Below, in pieces: positions 20,067 through 28,595 of a stretch of DNA of 32,869 nt. A program made the position numbers and the translations under genes. The DNA comes from Actinomycetes bacterium. GTDB taxonomy: Bacteria; Actinomycetota; Acidimicrobiia; Acidimicrobiales; Ilumatobacteraceae. Positions within the stretch are counted from its first letter, which is position 1, and the number at the start of each line of letters is the position of its first letter. The notes beneath the pieces were generated by a model that had not been told where the DNA came from, did no database searches, and saw nothing but the letters and a program-made list of their open reading frames with translations. The stretch is from contig JANYCT010000063.1 in the NCBI GenBank assembly GCA_025360105.1, positions 1-32,869 of the forward strand, given 5' to 3'.

Positions 20067-21608
20067 TCACTCGGCGCGGCGCACGCGCAGGTGTCGGTCG
20101 GACGCAGTGAGACACTCGCCAGTTTCGAGGTCGAAGCGCCATCCGTGCAAGGTGCACACGAGGGTGCAGTCCTCGATCTCACCAAACACGCTGAGGTCGG
20201 CCTGACGGTGCGGGCAAGCGCGCTCCATCATGTAGCCGCCGAGTTCGATCTCCTCGGAACCGTCGGGAGGGTCGAGTTTGCGGCGTGCCTCAGCCTCGGC
20301 GCGGCGCATGCGTACGACGGAGAGACTCTTGAAAAAGTTGTAGAGATACTCGTTGAACGGCCCTTCCCGCCAGGCCCGGAAGCGGCATGACAAAAACAGC
20401 GCATTGCTCCAATCGACGCAACGTTCGGCCACTACTGTCTCGACGAGTTCGCGTTGGATGTCGAAGCTGAAGCAGAACGAGTCGTCGTGGAACTCGCGGA
20501 CTTCGCCGGCGGGGAAGTCGATCACGATCGCGAGGTCACCGAACCGCATCAGGCAACTGGCGCCAACAGCATCGCGCACTGTGGGTGCCATGGCGAGGAG
20601 CGGCTCCCACCACGCCTTCAGCGTTCGCAACAGGTCAGTGGTGGGCGGATGCCACGTGGCCTTGTGGGCCGTGAGCCACGGCATCCAGTCGGCCTGATAA
20701 CGCTCGAGGTAGTTGCGCTTGTCGGTGAAAATCGCATCGACCTCAGCCACCGGAATCGGATGTTGGATCGTGTATCCATCGGGGGTGATGTCGATCTCGG
20801 TACCCGGAATGGCCAAGATGCCAGAGCGCCCGGCCGCGGTGAGCCGGTCGAGGAACGAGACCTGATCAGGGAAGATGCTGAGCTCGTCGCCGGTGATCAC
20901 ATTGAACTGGAACAGCTCGGGATCGAGGAACGCTGGCGGCCCGGCGCTGGGCACGACGGCCTTGGCGTCGATGACTTCCACGTACTTCAGCGCCCGAGCG
21001 AATTGGGCATCGACCTTGGCATCGACGAGTTCGCGCATACGTTCCGGGGTCTCGTCGTAGACCATCGGGTACCAGATCGCGCCGCTGTACTGCAGCCAGT
21101 GCAGATCGATGCGGCCGTGTGCCGCCAGCGCGTTGAGGTCGGCCGTGCGACAGTCGTTCTGATTGAGCAGTCGGGTTTCGCCATCGCTCACCACCAGCGT
21201 CGAGTCGCCTCCGGGACCGTCGCTGATGGAGGTTTCCACATGGATCGCGACGCGCATGCCGTCGAGGTCGATCTCCTCGCCGTCGACGGTACGAATGATG
21301 TTGGTGAAACCCAACGAACGCATGTGCAGCTCGAGCTCGCGCGTCGGAAAGCCGGGGATGAGCACCGTGGTGTCACGACTCATGTGATCTGTGAGCCAGG
21401 CATCGTCGAGGTGGTCGCCGTGAAGATGCGAGATGTAGAGGTAGTCGGCGTGCTCGATGCGACTCAACAGGTCGGCGGTGAGCTGATCGTTGCGCGGGAA
21501 CACGAACCAGCTCGCGAAGAACGCGGGATGGAACCATGGATCGCACGCGATTGAGCCGAACTGGGTTTCGATGAGGATGCCGGCATGGCCGATGGATGTC
21601 GCCCTCAT
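20067..21608 (-). CDS. metallo-beta-lactamase fold protein with C-terminal Rieske domain
   Basis: A 513-residue fusion. The N-terminal half is an UlaG/CMAH-like metallo-beta-lactamase fold with HLHGDHLDD at 61-69, and the C-terminus is a Rieske ferredoxin with C465-x-H467 (CPHRQ) and C485-x-x-H488 (CTLHGW). The domain combination recalls CMP-N-acetylneuraminate hydroxylase, but there the Rieske domain is N-terminal; here it is last. A central region of about 200 residues is not recognised. A redox-dependent hydroxylation or amine-type reaction is plausible; the substrate is unknown. The ATG at 21608 has GGAA upstream. The DUF2510 gene ends 27 nt before it, so they form an operon. Confidence 0.85.
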   Translation of the reverse strand: MRATSIGHAGILIETQFGSIACDPWFHPAFFASWFVFPRNDQLTADLLSRIEHADYLYISHLHGDHLDDAWLTDHMSRDTTVLIPGFPTRELELHMRSLGFTNIIRTVDGEEIDLDGMRVAIHVETSISDGPGGDSTLVVSDGETRLLNQNDCRTADLNALAAHGRIDLHWLQYSGAIWYPMVYDETPERMRELVDAKVDAQFARALKYVEVIDAKAVVPSAGPPAFLDPELFQFNVITGDELSIFPDQVSFLDRLTAAGRSGILAIPGTEIDITPDGYTIQHPIPVAEVDAIFTDKRNYLERYQADWMPWLTAHKATWHPPTTDLLRTLKAWWEPLLAMAPTVRDAVGASCLMRFGDLAIVIDFPAGEVREFHDDSFCFSFDIQRELVETVVAERCVDWSNALFLSCRFRAWREGPFNEYLYNFFKSLSVVRMRRAEAEARRKLDPPDGSEEIELGGYMMERACPHRQADLSVFGEIEDCTLVCTLHGWRFDLETGECLTASDRHLRVRRAE

Positions 21609-21635
21609 GGGCTGTTCCGCTTTGAGAGGAATCAA

Positions 21636-22220
21636 TCAGGCGACGGGCGGATCGGTGAACTGCTGGCCCGCACGCGAAACATGCTCGGTCCAGGCACCGC
21701 CATCCCAATAGCGCAGCTCGAAGCGACCAGCTGGGTCGCCGTACCAACCTGCGGGCACCGCAGGCGCGACCGCTGCGGGCGTGGGCTGTGGCTCGTACGC
21801 TGCCGCCGGAGCTGCGGCGACTTCGGCCGGAGCAGCGGCTGTCTCGGCGGCTGTCTCTTCGGGTGCGCTGGCCCAGCCGGCCGGCTCGGACACGGGCGCC
21901 GTTTCTGACGCTGGCGCGGGCTCGACGATGGCTGCCGGCGTCATCGACACGAGGTCAGCGTTGGCCGGTTCGGCGGCCGCACCGGATGCGGTCGGCTCGT
22001 CGATGGCTTCTTCGGTGTGTTGCTGGGCGGGCGCTTCGACTGGGTCGGCCTCAGTGATAGCGCCGGCCGGCTCTGTTTCGCGGCTCAAGAACGCCGTGAC
22101 ATCGCCACCGGTTGGCACAATGGCAACCACATGCCAACCCTCGGCGGCCTTCTCGGTGAGCTTGGTGGCCAAGCTGGCGGGGTCATAGGACGATGAGCTG
22201 ACGGTGATGAACTCGTTCAT
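21636..22220 (-). CDS. DUF2510 protein with Ala/Pro/Glu-rich linker
   Basis: A 194-residue protein in three parts. Residues 1-50 are a compact segment MNEFITVSSSSYDPASLATK ending near TAFLSRE that may be a small alpha/beta domain, residues 50-150 are low-complexity Ala/Glu/Pro/Thr linker, and the C-terminus is a DUF2510 motif, GWYGDPAGRFELRYWDGGAWT. DUF2510 is a short Trp-rich module common at the ends of actinobacterial membrane-associated proteins, of uncertain role. There is no signal peptide or membrane helix. The ATG is preceded by TAACGT at 7 nt and no ribosome-binding site. It lies directly upstream of the MBL-Rieske gene, so a scaffold or partner role for that enzyme is possible. Confidence 0.75.
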   Translation of the reverse strand: MNEFITVSSSSYDPASLATKLTEKAAEGWHVVAIVPTGGDVTAFLSRETEPAGAITEADPVEAPAQQHTEEAIDEPTASGAAAEPANADLVSMTPAAIVEPAPASETAPVSEPAGWASAPEETAAETAAAPAEVAAAPAAAYEPQPTPAAVAPAVPAGWYGDPAGRFELRYWDGGAWTEHVSRAGQQFTDPPVA

Positions 22221-22227
22221 GCTCTGC

Positions 22228-22233
22228 ACGTTA
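22228..22233 (-). promoter_or_regulatory. -10 box for the DUF2510/MBL-Rieske operon (leaderless)
   Basis: TAACGT on the minus strand, ending 7 nt before the ATG at 22220, without a Shine-Dalgarno site. Part of the recurrent TAnnnT-start arrangement in this window. Confidence 0.4.
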
Positions 22234-22291
22234 GTGCGCGCCACCCCGCGACTGCACAGCATCGCGAAAAGTGGTGAGGAGAACGCCTGTA

Positions 22292-23116
22292 CTAGGCAGG
22301 AGCAACCAGATCGGCGACGTCGGCGTCGTGCGGTGATCCGTCGTGTACCACTTCGCCGTCGCGCAATGCGATGAGGCGACTCACGCGCTCGACATAGGTG
22401 AGCTCATGTGTTGCGACCACCAGCGTTGCTCCATCAGCGGCGGCCTGATCGAGCAGCTCGAGCAGCGCCTTCTTTCCGGCGGCATCTAGTCCGACGAAGG
22501 GCTCATCGACGAGGAGCAGTTCAAACGGGCGCACGAAGGCGAGCGCGATCGCAGCTTTTTGCCGAAGCCCACGGCTGAATGTGTTCGGCAAGTCGTCGGC
22601 ACGGTCGTACAGACCGAGATGGCCGAGCAGATCTGCCGCGAGTTGATCCCACTCCTCGACGCCGTGGAGGCGGGCGATGTATTCGAGGTGCTCCCACAGG
22701 GACAGATCGTCATAGAACGACGGTGTGTCCGACAGGTAGGCGAGGGCGCTGCGCGCCTCGGGGGTGCCCGACGGGTGACCCATGATGTGCACGGTTCCGC
22801 CCGTTGGGTCGAGCAGACCCGCAGCCATGCGAATGAACGTGGTCTTGCCGCTGCCGTTGTGCCCGACCACTGCGACGCGCTGGGCGACAGGGATGTGCAG
22901 GGTCAGTGGGGCGAGCGCCGGTCGATCGCCGTAATCCTTGGTGAGGTCGTTCGCCGCCAGAGCTCCACCGGTGACCCGCGCTGGCGTGGTGGTGACCGCA
23001 GTCGATTTCGGCGAGGCGTCGCCTTGCTTGCGCTGCGTCGTCGCGGGGGTCTGCGAGGGTGGTTTGGGGTGACGGCTGGCCGGTTTCGGGTGCCGACTCT
23101 GCGGGCTCGGGCTCAC
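22292..23116 (-). CDS. ABC transporter ATP-binding protein
   Basis: A 274-residue ATPase. A Pro/Lys/His-rich N-terminal extension of about 50 residues precedes the nucleotide-binding domain, which has Walker A GHNGSGKT at 85-92, Walker B LLLVDEP and the H-loop ATHE. The signature motif reads FSRGLRQK instead of LSGGQxQ, a variation also seen in ABC-2 type exporters. The GTG at 23116 lies 2 nt after the permease stop and is preceded by AGGAGA, so the two are one operon and one transporter. The substrate cannot be deduced. Regulation probably follows the permease promoter. Confidence 0.88.
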   Translation of the reverse strand: MSPSPQSRHPKPASRHPKPPSQTPATTQRKQGDASPKSTAVTTTPARVTGGALAANDLTKDYGDRPALAPLTLHIPVAQRVAVVGHNGSGKTTFIRMAAGLLDPTGGTVHIMGHPSGTPEARSALAYLSDTPSFYDDLSLWEHLEYIARLHGVEEWDQLAADLLGHLGLYDRADDLPNTFSRGLRQKAAIALAFVRPFELLLVDEPFVGLDAAGKKALLELLDQAAADGATLVVATHELTYVERVSRLIALRDGEVVHDGSPHDADVADLVAPA

Positions 23117-23118
23117 GA

Positions 23119-24774
23119 CTATCTCCTCGACGTATCCACTTTGGCGGCGCGCTGTTGCGCAGTGACCTGTTTGCCCTCGGATAGGAAGGCATTGAGCTTG
23201 ACCTTCCAGTCGTCGCGGCGCCGAACCCACCAACCAACGAGTGCACACAACAGGAGCTGTGCCACCGCCATGCGGATGGCCGTGGCCAACTCAGATGTTC
23301 CGTGATTGTGTGCCGATCGAACGGCAAGCACGCTCACGCTGCCGATGATCGACACGACGATGGGGATCAGCATGCGCAGAATTGTCGTCATACCGCTCAT
23401 CTCCGGGGGCATCATCGACTGCTCGACGACGGAGGTCATCAGGTCGGGGGCGTCTTTGACAATGCTGATCACAGCGCCCGCTGCGCCTGCCCAGATGGTG
23501 GGGAGCGCGAGGACCGCGGCAACAGCGGCGGCTCCGCCTGCGCCGTGGTGTCGTTCGAGCACCGCAACGGTGCCAACGGCGATCGCGGCGAAGGGAAGTA
23601 GAGAGATCATCGGCGCGAGTGTGTGGCGCAGCAGCAACTCGCCGCGCTCGTGCGGCAGAGATGCCATCCGATCGGGCTGATCGATCTCCTGCGACAGCGG
23701 CTCCATCGCCTCCATGCCGAGCAGGAACAGCAAACCACCGCTCACGAGGAACATCGCGCTACTGCCGTTGTACGCCGCGACCTGGCAGGCGGCAGCGCCG
23801 ATGGCAAGCACTGACATGCGCAGCAGACGCGAAACGGGAAAGCGCAGCAGGCTGTGCCAGCCTCGCCGCCAGATAGCCGCTGAACCACCGCTGCGGCGGA
23901 GCCGGATCCACGGTTGGGCTCGCGTGTTTTCTTGGCTCAACTGTCGGCGTAGCAGCATCACGGTGCGTAGATCCTGCATCGTGACGGCAAAGTGCAGTTG
24001 CGCGACCAGCCCACTACGGCGGGCGAGTGCATCGAGCGACGTGCGCCGCAGCAGCAACAGCCCGACCGCCACGAACGCCACGGTGACTGCGACGGCGATC
24101 AGATCGATGCCGCGTTGGCGCATGCCCCACAAGGCGAGGCTGCCGTGCAGGTTCGCGGGACCGACGACGTGTTTCACGATTGCGGCGCCCTGCCAACCGA
24201 TGAACAGCGCGCCGATCACCGATGCCAACCATCGCGGGATCTTTGAGGCGTGGGCCACGAGTGCTGCGCCGACGAACAACACGCTGAGGCTCGCCCCGAA
24301 TACGGATCCCGTGAAGGTCCACGCAGCGTCGGATCCGGGCAGCCGTCGGCCGGCGAGTTCGCCGGCGAGGGCACCGACGATGAGGCCGGAGAACGCCGCT
24401 GATCGGGCTCGTTGCGAGGCTGGGCGAAGCAGTGCAGTTCGGCGATCCACCGGCGAGAGCAGCACGTGACGAACGTCAGCTTCTTCAATGGCCAACGGCC
24501 CGCCTCGACTGCCGCTGCGAATGCCGGCTGCGAAGGCGACAACGGCGAACATGCCCATCACCGCTGGGCCGTAGCGATAGATGTCGGCAACAGTGGCGTC
24601 GGAGACTTTGGCGTCTTTCACGAATCCGGATAACCACAACGCACTGCCGCCGAACGCGAACGCGACGAGATATACGCGGTATGCCGCCTCGAACCAGTCG
24701 AGTTCGGCGAGCCGATTCTTGCGGCGAGCCCGACGGAGATCGCCGAGGGCATCGTGTTCTGTGGCGGTGTGCAT
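23119..24774 (-). CDS. ABC transporter permease, large multi-helix
   Basis: A 551-residue integral membrane protein with about eleven hydrophobic segments; the first is near residue 30 and the last around 505-522, followed by a charged tail. A cytoplasmic-looking basic region at about 225-320 divides the protein into two halves, the usual layout of bacterial ABC-2-like permeases of unknown substrate. It directly precedes the ATPase gene, leaving 2 nt between stop and start. A possible TAGCGT -10 box lies at 24784-24789, 9 nt before the ATG. No transported substrate can be named. Confidence 0.8.
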   Translation of the reverse strand: MHTATEHDALGDLRRARRKNRLAELDWFEAAYRVYLVAFAFGGSALWLSGFVKDAKVSDATVADIYRYGPAVMGMFAVVAFAAGIRSGSRGGPLAIEEADVRHVLLSPVDRRTALLRPASQRARSAAFSGLIVGALAGELAGRRLPGSDAAWTFTGSVFGASLSVLFVGAALVAHASKIPRWLASVIGALFIGWQGAAIVKHVVGPANLHGSLALWGMRQRGIDLIAVAVTVAFVAVGLLLLRRTSLDALARRSGLVAQLHFAVTMQDLRTVMLLRRQLSQENTRAQPWIRLRRSGGSAAIWRRGWHSLLRFPVSRLLRMSVLAIGAAACQVAAYNGSSAMFLVSGGLLFLLGMEAMEPLSQEIDQPDRMASLPHERGELLLRHTLAPMISLLPFAAIAVGTVAVLERHHGAGGAAAVAAVLALPTIWAGAAGAVISIVKDAPDLMTSVVEQSMMPPEMSGMTTILRMLIPIVVSIIGSVSVLAVRSAHNHGTSELATAIRMAVAQLLLCALVGWWVRRRDDWKVKLNAFLSEGKQVTAQQRAAKVDTSRR

Positions 24775-24786
24775 TTCGCGTCGACG

Positions 24787-25635
24787 CTAGCGGTCGGCAC
24801 CCAGTTCTACAGTGCGCGCCGTGTCGGCCGACCAGCCGCTCCAACTCGCCACGTACAAACGTGCAGGCGCGAGGCCGGCGTGTTCCATGGCCAAAATATT
24901 GACGCACGCCGACACTCCGCTGCCGCAATAGGTGATCACGCTTTCGCTTTCGCTTTCGCTGACTCCGAGTTCGTTGAAGTGCGTGCGGAGTTCGGTTGCC
25001 GATCGAAAGCGTCGGGTGCTCGGGTCGAGCGTTGCGGCGAACGGCGCACTTGCGGCACCCGGCACATGACCGGGTCGTGGGTCAATGAGGGCGACCTCAC
25101 CGGTGTATCGCTCGAACGAGCGTGAGTCGAGCACGAGACCGTCGCCGCCCTGCGCAAGCGCCGCAGTGTCGTCTGCCGTCGCGAGGCGCTCGATCGGCCA
25201 CTCGCACACGGTAAAAGGCAGCGGCTCGCGGGTGTTGCCGGCGCCGGTGGTCAGCTCGCCGCGCCAGGCAGCGATTCCACCATCGAGTACCGCGGCGTTG
25301 CGCCCGATCATGCGCAGCATCACGACCAGGCGTGCAGCGGTCATACCGCCGGTGTCGTCGTATGCGATGACCAGGGTGTCGTCGCCGATCCCCAGTGCCC
25401 CCATCGCCGCAGCGAACGCTTCTGGAGCCGGAAACGGATGACGGCCCTCGGTTGCCGGTCGGTCGTGTGCTGCCAACTCATTTTCGAGATCGACGAAGAT
25501 CGCACCGGGCAGATGGCCGCAGTCATATTCGGCATAGCCATCGCGGCCATCGAGATACCAGCGCACATCGGCCAAGACCGCATCAGGGAAATCAGCCAGT
25601 TCGTCGACAGAGACAATCGGTGCTATCGAGGTCAT
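24787..25635 (-). CDS. sulfurtransferase, 3-mercaptopyruvate type (two rhodanese domains)
   Basis: A 282-residue tandem rhodanese. The N-terminal domain (about 8-130, LADVRWYLDGRDGYAEYDCG) is the inactive one. The C-terminal domain has the active-site loop CGSGVSA with C237; CGSGVxA is the mercaptopyruvate-sulfurtransferase form rather than CRKGVT of thiosulfate enzymes. It moves sulfane sulfur to acceptors such as thioredoxin or cyanide. A hexanucleotide repeat encodes SESESES just before the loop. The ATG at 25635 has GGAAGGA about 9 nt upstream; the upstream in-frame start at 25710 is not used. The 5' neighbour is the decayed lar region. Confidence 0.88.
   Translation of the reverse strand: MTSIAPIVSVDELADFPDAVLADVRWYLDGRDGYAEYDCGHLPGAIFVDLENELAAHDRPATEGRHPFPAPEAFAAAMGALGIGDDTLVIAYDDTGGMTAARLVVMLRMIGRNAAVLDGGIAAWRGELTTGAGNTREPLPFTVCEWPIERLATADDTAALAQGGDGLVLDSRSFERYTGEVALIDPRPGHVPGAASAPFAATLDPSTRRFRSATELRTHFNELGVSESESESVITYCGSGVSACVNILAMEHAGLAPARLYVASWSGWSADTARTVELGADR
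24941..24958. repeat. CTTTCG hexanucleotide repeat, three copies, in the sulfurtransferase gene
   Basis: Three tandem copies of CTTTCG encode alternating Ser-Glu on the minus strand, six to nine residues before active-site C237. Being a multiple of three, changes in copy number would keep the frame and only lengthen this linker. Confidence 0.7.
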
Positions 25636-25739
25636 TCGAATGGTCCTTCCAGGGCCCCAGCCGAGCGAGCCGGTTTCGGCAACGAGTACCGACGCTACAA
25701 GCTCGCTCACGGCCGGCTCGCACAGCGCGTGCGTGCGCG

Positions 25740-26515
25740 ATCACCTCGCCGGTTGCATCGTTGAGGTTCACGTCCAGTAATCGCATTGGCTGGCCGGTAC
25801 CGGGCGCCGCTGATGTCGTGTCCTCGACCCCGACCACGACCTGCACCACGTTCGGACGCTCCGGCGCGCACGCGCATTGCACCGAGGGGCTCGAAGGCGT
25901 CGGCCAGAGTGGTCATCAGCGCCACGCCCGTTGCGGTGGCGATCTCCTTGCGGGTGTCGATGCCGAACGCGGGGGCACCTACCCGGGCTAGCTGCCCCGT
26001 GACGGCTGGTGCCGGATTGGGGAGTTCGCCGTGAGCTGCGTGCACACTGCCCCGCCCGAGCGCGATCGGACTGCACACGACGCGGTCGATACCGAGCACC
26101 TCAAGTGCTGCACAGGTACCCACGATGTCGACGATCGCATCGAGCGCGTCGAAGGTCGCAAGGACCCGGTTGCGAACGCGGGTGGGGAGATCGCAAGCGA
26201 GCAGGAGATCGCGGATCACGCGGTAGGGACGATGCCCATGTCCATTCCCGCGTTCACGTTCATGTTCATGTTCATGTTCATGTCGGGGCTCGTGTCCGTG
26301 TCCGTGTTCGTGTTCGTGGGTGTTCACCACGACGATGGCGTGAGTGGCTGGACGCCGCAGCGCAGCACGGGTTCGAAGGTGAGCGCGTAATCGTCGATCC
26401 CGAGACGGCCAACGATCTCGGCGACGGCGATGGGGTCCGCGCCCGCATCGATGAGCGCGCCGAGTGACATGTTGCCCGCAGTGCCCGCAAAGCAGTGGAA
26501 CCATGCAGTGGTCAT
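25740..26515 (-). pseudogene. larC: larC remnant (nickel insertion for the nickel-pincer cofactor)
   Basis: Pieces of LarC can be read in three frames. Frame A (from the ATG at 26515) gives MTTAWFHCFAGTAGNMSLGA and ends LTFEPVLRCGVQ near 26350. Frame B continues ATHAIVVV, a His-rich loop (HEHEHEHE), PYRVIRD, then DAIVDIVGTCAALEVLGIDR, HAAHGELPNPAPA and TATGVALMTTLADAF down to about 25875. Frame C gives RPNVVQVVVGVEDTT and NLNDATGEVIAHA, after which homology stops. About 20-25 residues including the conserved HFHEVG stretch are missing between FDAL and DAIVD near 26140, and GISGDM reads GTAGNM. LarC normally places nickel into the pincer cofactor of lactate racemase-type enzymes; this copy cannot be functional. 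Confidence 0.75.
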
Positions 26516-26571
26516 CGCGCGATGCGAGCAAGCAGTCAATGGAGGCCGGCAACTCCGACATCTATGAGCCG

Positions 26572-26827
26572 TGTCGGTGCGAAACCCTACGCCGACAGTG
26601 TGCACGCAACTCCGTAGTGATGCGGGTGCTCTGCTCCGATGTCTTGCCGGGGTCATACACCGCATCAGGAATGCCGTGGCGTGGCGCGCGATGGTGATCG
26701 ACCAACGCATCGCCGATGTCGGCAAGGGGCGGCCGGACAAGTGTGCGACGGCGTCGTCGGGGGTGAGCGCGCCCGACCGAACGTCAGTCAACAACTGACG
26801 AATATCGGCTTCGTTCACGATGTGCAT
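26572..26827 (-). pseudogene. larB: larB remnant (pincer cofactor synthesis), N-terminal fragment
   Basis: The ATG at 26827 starts ADIRQLLTDVRSGALTPDDA, the LarB N-terminus. Near 26725 the frame is lost in a run of C bases; the continuing LarB sequence DIGDALVDHHRAPRHGIPDA, VYDPGKTSEQ and TTEL is in another frame and stops at 26572. The rest of the gene, the PurE-like catalytic domain of about 170 residues, is absent. LarB carboxylates and hydrolyses nicotinic acid adenine dinucleotide at the start of pincer cofactor synthesis. The fragment directly precedes the broken larC, so the ancestral order was larB-larC. Confidence 0.7.
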
Positions 26828-26884
26828 GCTGCCACGAGGCTGCGCGAATCAGATGAAATCGGCGTGAGAAAAGTGGCTGTGGCG

Positions 26885-26890
26885 TAGCCT
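26885..26890 (+). promoter_or_regulatory. -10 box for pheA (leaderless)
   Basis: TAGCCT ends 6 nt before the ATG at 26897, with no Shine-Dalgarno site between. This matches the leaderless arrangement of several genes in the window. Confidence 0.45.
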
Positions 26891-26896
26891 GACGAC

Positions 26897-27835
26897 ATGA
26901 GCAACAAGCTTCGGGTGGGGTTCTTTGGCCCCTTTGGCACCTTCACGGAACAGGCACTGCTCACGCAGGCCGACCTGGCCGACGGCGAGCTCATTCCGTT
27001 CCGAACCGTTCCCGACGTGCTCGATGCTGTTGATTCGGGTGATGTTGACCTGGGCTTCGTGCCCATCGAGAACTCCATCGAAGGCACCGTCAACTTCACA
27101 CAGGACGCGTTGGTCTTCGATCACGAGTTGCTCATCCAGCGCGAGGTGGTGCTCGATATCGAACACTGTCTGCTCGCCGCGACGGGAACGTCGCTCAAGG
27201 ACGTCAAGGTGGTGTTGTCTATTCCGGTGGCCACGGCGCAATGTCACCACTATCTGCGTACCCAACTGCCAGCCGCTGAGATTCAGGCGGCCACGAGTAC
27301 TGCCGAAGCTGCGCGCATCATTGCCGAGCACGCATCACTTGGCGTGGCTGCCATTGCACCGCGCAACGCCGCAACGCTGTACGGCCTCGAGGTCCTAGCG
27401 GCCGGCATTGCGGACCATGGCTCGAACCAAACACGCTTCGTGTTGGTCGGCAAACAACACATTCCGCCGCCCACCGGTCACGATCGCACCGCGCTGGTTG
27501 TCTATCAGCGGGCCGACCAGCCGGGCAGCCTGATCAGCATCCTGCAGGAGTTCGCGGCGCGGCGCATCAACCTGTCGAACCTGCTTAGCCGGCCGACCAA
27601 GCGCGGCGGTCTGGGCGACTACTGCTTCATCGTCTACGCCGACGGCCACGTGGCTGACGAACTGCTGGCCGATGCGATGCGATCGTTGCATTCGAAACAA
27701 GGTGCCGTAAAGTTCCTCGGCTCGTACCCCGCTGCCAGCGAGCATGCGCACAGCGCCCGCGAACACGCCGATACCCGTTGGCGAGAGGCCGACGACTGGG
27801 TCGAATCATTGCGCGCCGACATCGGTCCGAACTGA
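26897..27835 (+). CDS. pheA: prephenate dehydratase
   Basis: A 312-residue monofunctional enzyme that converts prephenate to phenylpyruvate in phenylalanine synthesis. The periplasmic-binding-like catalytic domain has FGPFGTFTEQA at 10-20, VPIENSIEGTV at 55-65 and the catalytic Thr in SNQTRFVLVG (T179-R180-F181). A C-terminal ACT domain, about 198-275, with the LLSRPTKRGGLGDYCF segment (ESRP equivalent), should bind phenylalanine for feedback inhibition. The first motif has Pro-Phe in place of the usual Pro-x-Gly spacing but is otherwise normal. It stands alone, with a TAGCCT box 6 nt before the ATG. The nearby genes are not aromatic biosynthesis genes. Confidence 0.95.
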   Translation: MSNKLRVGFFGPFGTFTEQALLTQADLADGELIPFRTVPDVLDAVDSGDVDLGFVPIENSIEGTVNFTQDALVFDHELLIQREVVLDIEHCLLAATGTSLKDVKVVLSIPVATAQCHHYLRTQLPAAEIQAATSTAEAARIIAEHASLGVAAIAPRNAATLYGLEVLAAGIADHGSNQTRFVLVGKQHIPPPTGHDRTALVVYQRADQPGSLISILQEFAARRINLSNLLSRPTKRGGLGDYCFIVYADGHVADELLADAMRSLHSKQGAVKFLGSYPAASEHAHSAREHADTRWREADDWVESLRADIGPN

Positions 27836-27862
27836 TCATCAGGCCGATGTTTCAGGCCGTAC

Positions 27863-27895
27863 TCTCACCTGTTTCTTACGCTCATCCAGTACACA
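27863..27895 (+). promoter_or_regulatory. direct-repeat operator and promoter ahead of the response regulator
   Basis: TCTCACCT (27863-27870) is followed exactly 11 bp later by a weaker copy TCTTACGC (27874-27881), then a TACACA box (27890-27895) that ends 7 nt before the GTG at 27903. Two half sites on an 11-bp period are typical of OmpR/PhoB-family binding. The same half site occurs, as a perfect pair, before the secreted-protein gene at 29941. Confidence 0.5.
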
Positions 27896-27902
27896 TGTGG
27901 CC

Positions 27903-28595
27903 GTGGGCGCAGCGATTCGCGTAGTCATAGCCGAAGACGAACGGGCAGTACGTGAGTCCCTCGCGAGGGCACTCACGCTCGAGGGCTACGACGTCACCGC
28001 GGTTTCCGACGGCGCACAGGCCCTCGAGGTGTTGCGTGCCGAACCCGCCGACGTGGTGGTGCTCGATGTCATGATGCCCATTGTCGATGGCCTCACGGCG
28101 TGTCGGGTGTTGCGCAGTGAAAAAAATCGAGTGCCGATTCTGTTGCTCACTGCGCGTACCGAAACCTCCGATCGGGTTGCCGGTCTCGATGCCGGGGCCG
28201 ACGACTATCTTCCCAAACCGTTTGCACTTGCCGAGCTGCTCGCCCGCCTGCGCGCCCTGTTGCGCCGCGCTCAACCCGATGACGATTCTGAAGCCTCGTC
28301 GTTCAGCGTTGGCGACCTGCGCGTCGACAGCGCCGCTCGGCGCGTTTGGGTTGGCGATGGTGAGATCGAATTGTCCAAGACTGAGTTCGACCTGCTCGAA
28401 CTCCTGGTGCGCAACTCGGGCATCGTGTTGGATCAGACAACGATCTACGAGCGCATCTGGGGATATGACTTCGGCCCTGACTCGAAGAACCTCGCGGTCT
28501 ACATCGGCTATCTGCGCCGAAAGATCGATATCGAGGGCCGTCAACCGCTGATCCACACCGTGCGCGGCGTGGGCTACACCGTGCGTTCGCGATGA
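27903..28595 (+). CDS. OmpR/PhoB-family response regulator (MprA-like)
   Basis: A 230-residue two-domain regulator. The receiver domain has the acidic pair in IAEDE, the phospho-acceptor D55 in VVLDVMMP, the conserved Thr in LLTAR and K in LPKPF. The C-terminal winged helix ends in the HTVRGVGYTVR signature of DNA-binding OmpR-type domains. It is most like the MprA group of actinobacterial envelope-stress regulators. A GTG at 27903 is used; another GTG two codons earlier is possible. The stop overlaps the histidine kinase ATG (ATGA), so the pair is coupled. Direct repeats upstream suggest autoregulation. Confidence 0.9.
   Translation: MGAAIRVVIAEDERAVRESLARALTLEGYDVTAVSDGAQALEVLRAEPADVVVLDVMMPIVDGLTACRVLRSEKNRVPILLLTARTETSDRVAGLDAGADDYLPKPFALAELLARLRALLRRAQPDDDSEASSFSVGDLRVDSAARRVWVGDGEIELSKTEFDLLELLVRNSGIVLDQTTIYERIWGYDFGPDSKNLAVYIGYLRRKIDIEGRQPLIHTVRGVGYTVRSR

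Noticed and set aside
26255-26330. CAT/TTCATG repeats resembling a microsatellite or CRISPR
   Set aside because: The repeats encode the His-rich segment of the larC remnant; there are no spacers or regular repeat units.
25707-26561. Apparent intact His-rich metal-binding protein of 284 codons on the minus strand
   Set aside because: Its sequence is a frame-shifted part of larC with Arg-rich nonsense at both ends; the His-rich run is the loop found in LarC.
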